From positions 186,001 through 250,000 of the forward strand of contig NZ_PSZE01000003.1 in NCBI RefSeq assembly GCF_002933465.1: a DNA stretch of 64,000 nucleotides, written 5' to 3'. A model generated the notes under the pieces. It was not told the DNA's origin and did not search any database. It was given only the letters and a program-made list of their open reading frames with translations. The stretch's first letter is position 1; each line of letters begins with the position of its first letter. Made by a program: the position numbers and the translations under genes. The stretch is from Nocardia nova. GTDB taxonomy: Bacteria; Actinomycetota; Actinomycetes; Mycobacteriales; Mycobacteriaceae. Below are positions 34,369-42,753 of this stretch, piece after piece.

Positions 34369-35727
34369 GTGAGTGGGGACAGCAAGACCTCCGGGAATCC
34401 GGCCGAGCCTGCCCCGGCGGGCGCCGCATCGGCGGCTTCGAGCCGTAGCACACCCGGGCGCGAGCGCAGCGCGGCCGACTCGGTGCATCCACTGGTGCGT
34501 CAAGGCGCCGAATGGTGCTGGCGATTGTTGATCATCCTGGTGGCGGTGCTGGCGGTCGCCTACCTCGCGCACAAGCTGACCACGGTCGTTTTTCCGGTCG
34601 CGATCGCCCTGCTCGCGGCGGCGCTGCTCTCGCCACTGGTGGATCTGCTGCAACGCCTCGGAATGCCGCGCGGCATCGGCGTATTCGTGGCCCTGGTCGG
34701 CTCGCTAGGTCTGCTGGCGGGGATCTTCACCTTCGTCATCGAGCAATTCATCACCGGTGTGCCGCAGCTGACCGATGAATTCAAGACCAGCATCCATACC
34801 GTGCAGGACTGGCTGATCAACGGTCCGCTGCATCTGAGCAACGACCAGATCCGCAACGGTGGCAATACGATCATCAAAACCCTGGAGGCCAATCAGGATT
34901 CCCTGACCAGCGGCGCCCTGACCACGGCCGCCGCGATCGGCGAATTCCTGACCGGCGCGTTCCTGACGCTGTTCATCCTGATCTTCTTCCTCTACGGCGG
35001 CGACCAGATCTGGAACTTCGTGACCCGGGTCGTGCCCACCCCGCAACGTGAACGGGTGCGCACGGCCGGGCGGCTCGGCTTCGGCACGCTGATCGGATTC
35101 GTGCGCGCCACGGTCGTGGTGGCGGCCGTCGACGCCATCGGCATCGGCGCCGGGCTGGCGATTCTGAGTGTGCCGCTGGCTCTTCCGCTGGCATCACTGG
35201 TGTTCATCGGCGCCTTCGTTCCGATCGTCGGCTCCCTGCTCGCCGGTTTCATCGCGGTCTTCCTGGCCTTGATGACGAAGGGTTTCGTCACCGCGCTGAT
35301 CGTGCTCGGCATCACGGTGGCGGTGATGCAGCTGGAAGGCCATGTGCTGCAGCCGTTGTTGCTGGGTCGCGCGGTGAGCATCCATCCGCTGGCGGTGGTT
35401 CTGGCGATCACGGCCGGTGTGGTGCTGGCCGGTATCGCGGGCGGTCTGCTGGCGGTGCCGTTCGTCGCGGTGATGAACACCGCGATCCGTTCGTTGCTGG
35501 TCGGCAGCCCGGAAGAGCTGTATCAGGAACTCAATACCGGGGAACCGCGGGAGCCGATGTTCCACGCCGATCCCGACCGGCCCGAGCCGGATCGCTGCCG
35601 CCGGGCCGAATCGCGGTCCGATGCGGGCGGTGATGATGCGGGCGGTGATGATGCGGGCGGCGGTGATGCGGGCGGCGGTGATGCGGGCGGCGGTGATGCG
35701 GGCGGCGGTGATGCGGGCGCGCGCTGA
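34369..35727 (+). CDS. AI-2E family (PerM-like) membrane transporter with repetitive C-terminus
   Basis: Membrane protein of 452 residues, counterpart of M. tuberculosis Rv0205 (PerM-like). The start is GTG at 34369 (after a rather weak site). Helices run from about residue 45 (WRLLIILVAVLAVAYLAHKL); the periplasmic segment has QFITGVPQLTDEFKTSIHTV and the C-terminal helices have VFIGAFVPIVGSLLAGFIAV and LGRAVSIHPLAVVLAITAGV, typical of AI-2E exporters. The last 35 residues are GGDDAGGD-type repeats encoded by a 15-bp tandem array, whose other frame supplies the starts of the next gene. Transported substance is unknown. Confidence 0.92.
   Translation: MSGDSKTSGNPAEPAPAGAASAASSRSTPGRERSAADSVHPLVRQGAEWCWRLLIILVAVLAVAYLAHKLTTVVFPVAIALLAAALLSPLVDLLQRLGMPRGIGVFVALVGSLGLLAGIFTFVIEQFITGVPQLTDEFKTSIHTVQDWLINGPLHLSNDQIRNGGNTIIKTLEANQDSLTSGALTTAAAIGEFLTGAFLTLFILIFFLYGGDQIWNFVTRVVPTPQRERVRTAGRLGFGTLIGFVRATVVVAAVDAIGIGAGLAILSVPLALPLASLVFIGAFVPIVGSLLAGFIAVFLALMTKGFVTALIVLGITVAVMQLEGHVLQPLLLGRAVSIHPLAVVLAITAGVVLAGIAGGLLAVPFVAVMNTAIRSLLVGSPEELYQELNTGEPREPMFHADPDRPEPDRCRRAESRSDAGGDDAGGDDAGGGDAGGGDAGGGDAGGGDAGAR
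35620..35720 (+). repeat. 15-bp tandem repeat shared by the end of the AI-2E gene and the start of the kinase gene
   Basis: Six 15-bp units beginning GATGCGGGCGG run from 35620 to 35709, plus a partial seventh. In the upstream gene they encode GGDDA or GGGDA. In the +1-shifted frame of the downstream kinase they encode MRAVM or MRAAVM, so every unit offers a start codon. The array therefore lies in overlapping coding sequence or at least in alternative start sites. Confidence 0.93.
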
Positions 35728-36907
35728 GTCCGCGGGCGCTACGCCGCCCGCCGACTCGACCGCGCCGGGACCGAGGGGCGCGACCGCGCCGCTGTGGCGG
35801 GCGGCGCAGGTATTTCGCCTGGTCACGATGCTTTACGCGGTGGGCCAGCAATTCGCCTCGGTCTCGTCGTATGAGCGACAGCCGCTGAGTTGGGTGCTGA
35901 TCGGGATGCTGGTGCTCTGGTCGGTCGTCTCGGCGCTGTGGTTGTCGCGCTGGTCGGTCACCGGATGGGAGCGGCGGGCGGTGGTGATCGGCGATCTGGC
36001 GGTCGCCGTCGGGTTGATGGCGGCGACCCGGCTGGTCGCCGACTATCCCTGGTACCACGGGCATCAGACCGTGCCGACCACGCTGTGGGTGGCGAATGCG
36101 GTGATGTCGGCCGCGATCGAGTGGGGTGCGCTCGGCGGCGTGCTCGCGGGGCTGGCGATTTCTGTGGTGAGCACCGTGGTACGCGAACAGTGGGAACTGG
36201 ATCTGTGGTCGGATGCGACCGCGCCCGTGCTGGTTTCGGTCGGGCTGGCCATCGGGCTGGCGGCCGCGACGGCGCGGCGCGCGCAGGGGCAACTCGAGCA
36301 GGCGATGCGGTTGTCCGCCGCCACCGCCGAGCGCGAACGACTCGCCCGCGAAGTGCACGACGGGGTTCTGCAGGTCCTCGCGTACATCAGTCGCCGCGGT
36401 AGTGAAATAGGCGGACGCACAGCCGAATTGGCGGATCGAGCCCGCGAACAGGAAGTCGCGCTCCGGGTACTGATCTCCGAACAGGGCAGGAACGGTTCGG
36501 CTCTCGGCGCCCGCGCGGACCTGCGTACCCTGCTGACGGCCTTCGCCGCACCGTCGATCTCCGTCTCCGCGCCCGGTGAGTCGGTGACGATCGGCGGATG
36601 GACCGCCCGGGAGATCGCCGCCGCCGTCGGTGCCGCGCTGTCCAATACCGCGCTGCACGCCGGTGCCGAGGCGAAAGCCTTTGTGCTGCTGGAGGATATG
36701 GGCGATGCAGTGGTGGTCAGCGTGCGCGACGACGGGCCGGGGATCGCGCAGGGCCGGCTGCCGGCCGCGGCCGCCGAGGGGCGGATGGGCGTCTCCCATT
36801 CAATCGTCGGACGCATCGAGGCGCTGGGCGGCACCGCCGAACTGCTCGACACCGCCGACGGCACCGAATGGGAATTTCGGATTCCACGGGACGGGGAGCA
36901 ACGATGA
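35711..36907 (+). CDS. Sensor histidine kinase, MacS/DUF5931 type
   Basis: Membrane sensor kinase of about 398 residues. The N-terminal DUF5931-like region has four or five helices (VFRLVTMLYAVGQQFASVSS, SWVLIGMLVLWSVVSALWLS onward, to about residue 205). The HisKA_3-type H-box is ERERLAREVHDGVLQVLAYI, with phospho-acceptor His at about residue 220. The ATPase part has AVGAALSNTALHAGAEAKAF and VSVRDDGPGI. The ATG at 35711 is the last of nine in-frame ATGs provided by a 15-bp repeat starting at 35621, so the N-terminus is uncertain by up to 30 residues. It overlaps the response regulator by 4 bp (ATGA). The signal is unknown. Confidence 0.88.
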   Translation: MRARAESAGATPPADSTAPGPRGATAPLWRAAQVFRLVTMLYAVGQQFASVSSYERQPLSWVLIGMLVLWSVVSALWLSRWSVTGWERRAVVIGDLAVAVGLMAATRLVADYPWYHGHQTVPTTLWVANAVMSAAIEWGALGGVLAGLAISVVSTVVREQWELDLWSDATAPVLVSVGLAIGLAAATARRAQGQLEQAMRLSAATAERERLAREVHDGVLQVLAYISRRGSEIGGRTAELADRAREQEVALRVLISEQGRNGSALGARADLRTLLTAFAAPSISVSAPGESVTIGGWTAREIAAAVGAALSNTALHAGAEAKAFVLLEDMGDAVVVSVRDDGPGIAQGRLPAAAAEGRMGVSHSIVGRIEALGGTAELLDTADGTEWEFRIPRDGEQR

Positions 36908-37575
36908 GTGCATCGGAAGACAGTGGAGCAGAAGATGTTTCGGTGATGGTGGTCGATGACCATCCGATGTGGCGCGACGGCGTGTCCCGCGATCTCACCG
37001 AGGCCGGTTTCCGGGTGGTGGCCACGGCGGACGGTGCCGGCACGGCGGCGCGCCGGGCCGCCGCGGTCCGACCGGACGTCGTCCTGATGGATATGCAACT
37101 GCCCGACGGCAGTGGAGCCCACGCCACCGCGGAGGTGCTCCGTTTCTCGCCGCGCAGCCGGGTGCTGGTGCTCTCGGCCTCGGACGAACGCGGTGATGTG
37201 CTGGAGGCCATCAAGGCCGGGGCGACCGGCTACCTGGTCAAGAGCGCGTCGGCGGCCGAGCTGATCGACGCGGTGCGGGCGACGGCCGCGGGCCAGGCGG
37301 TGTTCACGCCCGGCCTGGCCGGTGTGGTGCTCGGCGAATTCCGTCGCATCGCCGGGGCGGGGGCCGGTAAGAGCGCCGAGCGCCCGGTCCTCACCGACCG
37401 CGAAACCGAGGTGTTGCGGCTGGTGGCGAAGGGATTGTCGGCGAAACAGATCGCGACCAGGCTGAGCGTCAGCCATCGCACGGTGGAGAACCACGTGCAG
37501 GCGACGCTGCGCAAACTGCAGCTCGGCAACCGGGTCGAACTCACCCGGTACGCCATCGAGCAGGGCCTCGAATAG
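36904..37575 (+). CDS. NarL/LuxR family response regulator
   Basis: Response regulator of 223 residues, partner of the kinase just upstream. The receiver domain (residues about 14-130) has the acidic pair in VMVVDDHPMWRDGV, the phospho-acceptor Asp in VVLMDMQLPDGSG, the Ser/Thr switch in LVLSASDERGDV and Lys in TGYLVKSASAAEL. The C-terminal LuxR helix-turn-helix is LTDRETEVLRLVAKGLSAKQ to SVSHRTVENHVQATLRKLQL. Its ATG overlaps the kinase stop (ATGA), so the two are translated together. Target genes are unknown. Confidence 0.94.
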   Translation: MSASEDSGAEDVSVMVVDDHPMWRDGVSRDLTEAGFRVVATADGAGTAARRAAAVRPDVVLMDMQLPDGSGAHATAEVLRFSPRSRVLVLSASDERGDVLEAIKAGATGYLVKSASAAELIDAVRATAAGQAVFTPGLAGVVLGEFRRIAGAGAGKSAERPVLTDRETEVLRLVAKGLSAKQIATRLSVSHRTVENHVQATLRKLQLGNRVELTRYAIEQGLE

Positions 37576-37634
37576 GGGCCGGATCAGGGATTGCCCTGAT
37601 GTGCTGCGGCCGCGGCGTCGGTAGCCTCGGGAAC

Positions 37635-38330
37635 ATGGGTGGTGAGACCGTTTCCGCCCCGGGGTCCGCGGGAACCGGGGGAGCCGTGGGCGACCGCGAC
37701 CTGCGAGTATCGGATGCCGAACGCGAACATGTCGGTACCCTGCTGCAGCGCGCGGTCGGGCTGGGCATGTTGTCCCTGGGCGAGTTCAGTGAGCGGATGG
37801 ATACCGCGCTGGCGGCCAAGACGCGCGGCGAACTCAACGCCGTCCTGATCGACCTGCCCGGGATTCGCCTTGCGGGACAACCGAATCCCGCCCAGCCGAC
37901 CGCCTCGCCCGGATCGGCTCAGACGTGGCGGTGGGGTGCCCCCGCTGGACGCACCGAGCCCGAAACCGCCATTCGTCCGCGGCTGTCCGGCGTCACCCGC
38001 AAGGGACCGTGGCAGGTGCCGCCCTCGCTGTACGTCAACAGCTATCTGTCCGGCGTCACCCTGGATTTCACCCAGGCCGTGATGTCGACCCAGGTGGCCG
38101 AGATCCGGGTCGACGATTTCTGCAGCTCGCTGACCATGATCCTGCCCGGTGAGGCGACCGTCGATCTGAACGGCGTGGAGCTGATCGGCTCCAGCGCCAA
38201 CAACAAGGTGCGTACCGGCCCGCCGATCGGACCGCTGCACATCGTCGTGCACGGGCGCAGCCGGTTCAGCTCGATCACCGCGAAGCATCCGTTCGGCGTG
38301 CAGTGGAAGAAGCTGATGTCGGGGTTCTGA
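37635..38330 (+). CDS. DUF1707 domain protein
   Basis: Protein of 231 residues. The DUF1707 (SHOCT-like) domain covers residues about 20-75: DRDLRVSDAEREHVGTLLQR, then AVGLGMLSLGEFSERMDTAL. The linker is Pro-rich. The C-terminal half (residues about 115-230) is beta-rich: LTMILPGEATVDLNGVELIG and GPLHIVVHGRSRFSSITAKH, resembling the bactofilin- or LiaF-like strands often fused to DUF1707. DUF1707 proteins are common near stress and wall-stress systems; no function is proven. It lies 59 bp downstream of the two-component system and may be in the same unit. Confidence 0.85.
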   Translation: MGGETVSAPGSAGTGGAVGDRDLRVSDAEREHVGTLLQRAVGLGMLSLGEFSERMDTALAAKTRGELNAVLIDLPGIRLAGQPNPAQPTASPGSAQTWRWGAPAGRTEPETAIRPRLSGVTRKGPWQVPPSLYVNSYLSGVTLDFTQAVMSTQVAEIRVDDFCSSLTMILPGEATVDLNGVELIGSSANNKVRTGPPIGPLHIVVHGRSRFSSITAKHPFGVQWKKLMSGF

Positions 38331-38426
38331 TCCCTCCTCGAAGACCACACCGCGCTCGCGCAGGGCGGCCACGGTGCTCTCGAAAGAACCATCGGCCGCC
38401 CCGGCCGACGCGAACAGGCAGAACAC
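38331..38426 (-). pseudogene. Remnant of a VOC (glyoxalase-like) gene
   Basis: Between the ends of two convergent genes, the minus strand encodes VFCLFASAGAADGSF followed by ESTVAALRERGVVFEEG. This resembles the segment of VOC/glyoxalase-fold proteins around the helix that reads DVDATVAELRARGVEF in typical members. Only about 32 codons remain and they run into the stop of the DUF1707 gene. It is too short to work and is read as a deletion scar; the match is short, so the call is tentative. Confidence 0.4.
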
Positions 38427-38447
38427 CCCCCGGCCCGCGACAGGCGA

Positions 38448-41400
38448 TCAGTCGCGGTTCTGGCGGCGCAGCAGTTCGTTGACGCTCACCGTGCGGCCGC
38501 TGGTGCGGTGCTTACCCTCGTCATCGGGTTCGGCCGGTTCCGGCTCGGGGCGACGACGGGACGAGCGCAGGTCGGCCATCCACTGTTCGATGTTGTTGCG
38601 GTTGTCGTCACCCGGTGCGACGGGGTGGTCGGCCGGATTTCCGGACGCATCGGATTCGGGCGCGGCCGTCGGACCTCCGGTTTCACCAGTGCCGGTCGAG
38701 CCCGAACCATGCGGCGTCGTCGAGCCGAGGTCGCCGCCTAGGGAACCCGGAGCCGGTGCGTCGTGGCCGCCGGCCGGTGGCCGGTTTCCCGGATTCGCCG
38801 GCTCGTGCAACTCCTGGGTCGCCTCCGTGTCGTTCGGCTCCCGGGGCACGCCGGGAGGCACGCTGCCGGGCCCGGATTCCGTTGTCCGCGTGGGCGAATG
38901 CCGCATGCCGCCGGGCGGGATCCGCCGCGGCGGCTGCACGATCGGAGGGCGTCCGTCGGGGGCTCCCCGCTGCGAGCGATCGGGACCCGCGGGAGCGGCG
39001 GGCGATCCGCTGTGGCCGGGCCGACCGGCGTCCGGTGTCTGCCCCGGGTGGTACGGCGGCGCGTCCGGACGGTAGAGCTGGGCGCGGACCGACGGATGCG
39101 GCGGCACCTTCGACGGTCTCGGCGGCAGCACCCGCGGCGTGGTGCCGACCGGAGCCGTCGGCGGCACGGAATCGGTGGCATCGGGAGCGGTGTCCGGCGC
39201 GGGCACCGTCCGGGGCGGCATACCGGGGCGGACAACCTGGGGCGGCCGCACCATGCCACGGTTCGGCGCGGACGAGGCGGCGGGCAGGGCCTGATTGCCG
39301 GTGCCGTCCGAGGCGTCGGCATCGCCTTCCCCGGACGAGGCATTGCCCGAATCGGCCGACGGCGCATCTGCGCCGGAGTCCGACCGGCGGAGGCCGAACC
39401 GCTTGCGCTTCGGGGACTTTTCCGATTTCTCGGCCTTCCCCTGCTTCTCGGCCTTCCCCTGCTTCTCCGGCGCAGACGAATCGGCTTGCGCTGACCCGGC
39501 CTCCGAGTGAGCGACGGCTTCCGCTCGCGATTCCGTCGACTCTCCGGCGTTCGCCGTGGGCCCCGCGATCCGCGACGCCGTCGACTCGGAGCCCTCGGAC
39601 CGGGACGCCTCGGGGCTCTTGGCGCGAGTCGCGCGCGTAGACGCGCCGGCCGCGGCCGGATCAATGCGATCCAACTGCTCGGTCGGCGCTTCCGGGTCGA
39701 CGCGCAGGAATTTCAACCGCCGCGGCTTGCGCGGGCCTTTCGGTGTCCCGTCGGGCAGCTGCGGCAGCTGCATGGTCACCGGATCGGTCACTGGCGTGGT
39801 CTTGACCAGGTCGACGACCTCGCCGGTGCCGGGACGTTCGTCGTCGAGGATGGGTTCGCCCAGGCCGATGCGCTGCTGAATGCGCTTCATCCAGGCCGGG
39901 GCCCACCAGCAGTCGTCGCCCAGCAGTTTCATGGTCGCGGGAACGAGCAGCATGCGCAGCACGGTGGCGTCGATGAACAGCGCGGCCATCATGCCGTAGG
40001 CGATGTACTGCATCATCACCAGATCGGAGAAGGCGAACGCGCCGACCACCACGAGCAGGATCAGCGCCGCCGCGGTGATGATGCGACCGGTCTGCGCGGT
40101 TCCGGTGCGCACCGATTCGGTGGTACTCGCGCCCTGGGCGCGCGCCTCCACCATGCGCGAGAGCAGGAAGACCTCGTAGTCGGTGGACAGGCCGTAGATC
40201 ACCGCCATGATCAACACCAGCACCGGCGACATGATCGGCTGCGGCGTGAAATTGAGCAGTCCGGCGCCGTGGCCGTCGACGAAGATCCAGGTCAGAATGC
40301 CGAGCGTGGAGCCCAGCCCCAGCGCGCTCATCAATGCCGCCTTGATCGGCAGCACCAGCGAGCCGAAGGTCAAGAACATCAGCAGCGTTGTCACGAAGAC
40401 GACCAGCACGATCATCAGCGGCATGCGATCCAGCAGCGAATCGATACTGTCCTGCATCAGCACCGGCTGGCCGCCGACCATCAGATCCACATCGCCGGGC
40501 ACGCTGATCGAGCGCAGATAGGCGATCGTGTCCTCGACGTTCGCGTCCGGCGCCATCGTCGCCTCGGACACCCAGACATCGGAGCCGTTCGGCGGAATGC
40601 CCGGCGTGCCGAACGGGTCGGTGAGTCCGGGGGCGCCACTGGCCTCGTCCAGGATGGCCTTGATCTCGCCGGTGTTCTGCGTGGTGATGACCAGCTGGAT
40701 CGGGTCGGTCTGGCGCAGCGGGAAGATCTCGTCGAACTTCTCCTGCGCCATGCGGGTCGGATTGTCCGGCGGCAGATAGGTTTCGCTGATACCGCCGAAC
40801 TTCAGGTTCTTCACCGGGATGATCAGCAGCAGCAGGATGATGCACAGCGGCACCGCCACCTTCAGCGGATGCTTCATCACCCACTGTGTGGTGCGGCCCC
40901 AGAGACCGTTCTCGACCTCTTCGGCGGTCTTGGTCTTGCGGAACCGCTTGAATCCCAGCGCGTCGACGCGCGGTCCGAGGATCGACAGCAGCGCGGGCAG
41001 GATGGTGAGCGAGGCCAGCGCGGCCAGCAGCACGGTCGCGATGGTGCCGTAGGCGACCGATTTCAGGAAGCCCTGCGGGAACAGCAGCATGCCGGCGCTG
41101 GCGGCGATGATCATGGTCGCCGAGAAGGCGACCGTGCGGCCGGCGGTCATCACCGATCGGCGTACGGCCTGGCGGGTGGTGTAGCCCTCGGCCAGCTCCT
41201 CGCGGAACCGGCTGACTATGAACAAGCCGTAGTCGATCGCCAAACCCAGACCGATCATCGACACCACGGCCCCGACGAACGAGTTCACCTCGGTGACATG
41301 CGTGATCGCCATGACGATGCCGTTGGCGCCGAGGACGGTGAGACCGCCGATGATCAGCGGCAGGGCCGCGGCGACGATACCGCCGAAGATGAAGAACAGC

Positions 41401-41996
41401 AGGATCGCGACGGCCGGAATGGCCAGCATCTCCATGCGCTTCTGGTCGGAGGCGATGGTGTCGTTCAGCGTGCCCGCGACCGGTTGCATGCCCGCCAGCT
41501 GGACATCCACGCCCGGGATGTAGAAGGCGTTCTTGACCGCGCGGTAGTTGTTCATCGTGGTCGTGTCGTCGTCACCTTTGATGGCGACCGACGCGAACGC
41601 GTATTTCTTGTCCTTGCTCCCGGTGACCGAGGCGCTCCAATCGCCGGTCTCGGTCTGCCAGTACGCGACGTTGACTTTGCTGATCTGGTCCGGATGGTCC
41701 CTGGGCAGGCTGTTGAGATTGTCGGTGATCTTGCGCCCGAACTCCGGATCGTCGATGGTCTTACCGTCCGGCGCGGTGTAGAGCACGATCACATCGGACA
41801 TGTGATCGCGGCCGTAGACCTCGTCCTTGAGCACCGCGGCCTGCGAGGACTCCGCACCGGGGTCGAACCAGCCGCTGGAGCTCAGATGGTTTTCCAGACC
41901 GAACCCGTACGCCCCCAGGGCGAGAAGTGCGGCCACCGCTACACCCAGCACGGTGTAGCGGAACCTGTGGACCAGCTCGCCCCAGCGGGTGAACAC
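38448..41996 (-). CDS. mmpL3: MmpL3-type trehalose monomycolate flippase with a very long disordered tail
   Basis: RND-family membrane protein of 1182 residues that moves trehalose monomycolate across the inner membrane; essential in mycobacteria. It begins MFTRWGELVHRFRYTVLGVA like M. tuberculosis MmpL3. The proton-relay Asp-Tyr pairs are in IGLGLAIDYGLFIVSRFREE (helix 4, near residue 255) and VIYGLSTDYEVFLLSRMVEA (helix 10), and the two periplasmic loops are of porter type. The membrane part ends near residue 720. The remaining 450 or so residues are Pro-, Ser-, Lys- and Glu-rich (for example EKQGKAEKQGKAEKSEKSPK), more than twice the length of the tail in mycobacteria as I recall it. The GTG start shares one base with the stop of the NYN gene (TAGTG). 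Confidence 0.95.
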   Translation of the reverse strand: MFTRWGELVHRFRYTVLGVAVAALLALGAYGFGLENHLSSSGWFDPGAESSQAAVLKDEVYGRDHMSDVIVLYTAPDGKTIDDPEFGRKITDNLNSLPRDHPDQISKVNVAYWQTETGDWSASVTGSKDKKYAFASVAIKGDDDTTTMNNYRAVKNAFYIPGVDVQLAGMQPVAGTLNDTIASDQKRMEMLAIPAVAILLFFIFGGIVAAALPLIIGGLTVLGANGIVMAITHVTEVNSFVGAVVSMIGLGLAIDYGLFIVSRFREELAEGYTTRQAVRRSVMTAGRTVAFSATMIIAASAGMLLFPQGFLKSVAYGTIATVLLAALASLTILPALLSILGPRVDALGFKRFRKTKTAEEVENGLWGRTTQWVMKHPLKVAVPLCIILLLLIIPVKNLKFGGISETYLPPDNPTRMAQEKFDEIFPLRQTDPIQLVITTQNTGEIKAILDEASGAPGLTDPFGTPGIPPNGSDVWVSEATMAPDANVEDTIAYLRSISVPGDVDLMVGGQPVLMQDSIDSLLDRMPLMIVLVVFVTTLLMFLTFGSLVLPIKAALMSALGLGSTLGILTWIFVDGHGAGLLNFTPQPIMSPVLVLIMAVIYGLSTDYEVFLLSRMVEARAQGASTTESVRTGTAQTGRIITAAALILLVVVGAFAFSDLVMMQYIAYGMMAALFIDATVLRMLLVPATMKLLGDDCWWAPAWMKRIQQRIGLGEPILDDERPGTGEVVDLVKTTPVTDPVTMQLPQLPDGTPKGPRKPRRLKFLRVDPEAPTEQLDRIDPAAAGASTRATRAKSPEASRSEGSESTASRIAGPTANAGESTESRAEAVAHSEAGSAQADSSAPEKQGKAEKQGKAEKSEKSPKRKRFGLRRSDSGADAPSADSGNASSGEGDADASDGTGNQALPAASSAPNRGMVRPPQVVRPGMPPRTVPAPDTAPDATDSVPPTAPVGTTPRVLPPRPSKVPPHPSVRAQLYRPDAPPYHPGQTPDAGRPGHSGSPAAPAGPDRSQRGAPDGRPPIVQPPRRIPPGGMRHSPTRTTESGPGSVPPGVPREPNDTEATQELHEPANPGNRPPAGGHDAPAPGSLGGDLGSTTPHGSGSTGTGETGGPTAAPESDASGNPADHPVAPGDDNRNNIEQWMADLRSSRRRPEPEPAEPDDEGKHRTSGRTVSVNELLRRQNRD

Positions 41997-42751
41997 TAAG
42001 CGACTCCTTGAGCGGGGCGGGAGGTGAGCAGCGCGGACAGCGGCCGGAAGGGCTGCAGCCAGGCTCCCTCGTCGGGCAGCGAGTCGAGGCTGACCCGGGG
42101 CAGCGGTTCACGGAACACACCCGGGATGTCCTCGAGGTCGACGAAGTCGAGGATATCGGACGTAACCGCCCAACTCGCGTGCTCGCGGAATCCGAGCACC
42201 TGGACCGGAACCCCGGTGGCCGCGACCTCCTCGAGCGGTTCGCGGAAGGCCTGACCGTCCGCGGAGGCCACCATGATCCCCGCGAGACCGGCTCCGCCGC
42301 GGCGTAACTGGATATGTGCCAGCATGTCGCTGTCGACGTCGGAGTCCTCGTCGATCTTCGGTTTGGCGAAGACCGCGTAGCCGACGTTGCGCAGCGCCTC
42401 GACCCACGGACGCACGACATCGGCGGTCCCCGGGGCGATATTGGTGAAGACGGTGGCCTCGGGTTCGATGCGCTGTGTACTGCCGGCGGACAACTCGGCG
42501 GTACGCGCCAGCAGCCAGCGGCCGAGTGCGTCGAAGCGCGGCCGGTAGGCCGCGGTGGGACGGCCGCCGAGGATGGCGCCCAGGCCCATATCCAGGTTCG
42601 GCGCGTCCCACACCAGCAGCACCCGCCGCACACCGGCGGGCTCGGCGACCGGTGTCGCGGGGGTCGCCGCGCCGGCGACGACGTCCGATTCGTCGCCGCG
42701 CACTGTTCCGGCAACCTCGTCGGCCGGCTGGGCCATCTCCCTGAGACTCAT
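41996..42751 (-). CDS. NYN domain protein (Rv0207c-like)
   Basis: Protein of 251 residues with a NYN/PIN-like nuclease fold. The first strand and acidic residue are in RRVLLVWDAPNLDMGLGAIL, and further acidic residues lie in DEDSDVDSDMLAHIQLRR, consistent with a metal-binding site; VASADGQAFREPLEEVAATG and VQVLGFREHASWAV complete the fold. RNA or tRNA cleavage is the family expectation, not proven here. It sits between trmB (2 bp gap) and mmpL3 (1-bp overlap), the same order as Rv0208c-Rv0207c-Rv0206c. The start ATG is at 42751. Confidence 0.87.
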   Translation of the reverse strand: MSLREMAQPADEVAGTVRGDESDVVAGAATPATPVAEPAGVRRVLLVWDAPNLDMGLGAILGGRPTAAYRPRFDALGRWLLARTAELSAGSTQRIEPEATVFTNIAPGTADVVRPWVEALRNVGYAVFAKPKIDEDSDVDSDMLAHIQLRRGGAGLAGIMVASADGQAFREPLEEVAATGVPVQVLGFREHASWAVTSDILDFVDLEDIPGVFREPLPRVSLDSLPDEGAWLQPFRPLSALLTSRPAQGVA

Positions 42752-42753
42752 AT

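Noticed and set aside
34369..35727. Repetitive tail of the AI-2E-type protein considered as a frameshift artefact.
   Set aside because: The 15-bp units are regular and both frames lead into plausible proteins, so the repeat is real.
39507..41999. Long plus-strand open frame opposite mmpL3.
   Set aside because: It is the mirror of mmpL3 codon bias, with Asp/His/Gln-rich low-complexity translation and no homology.
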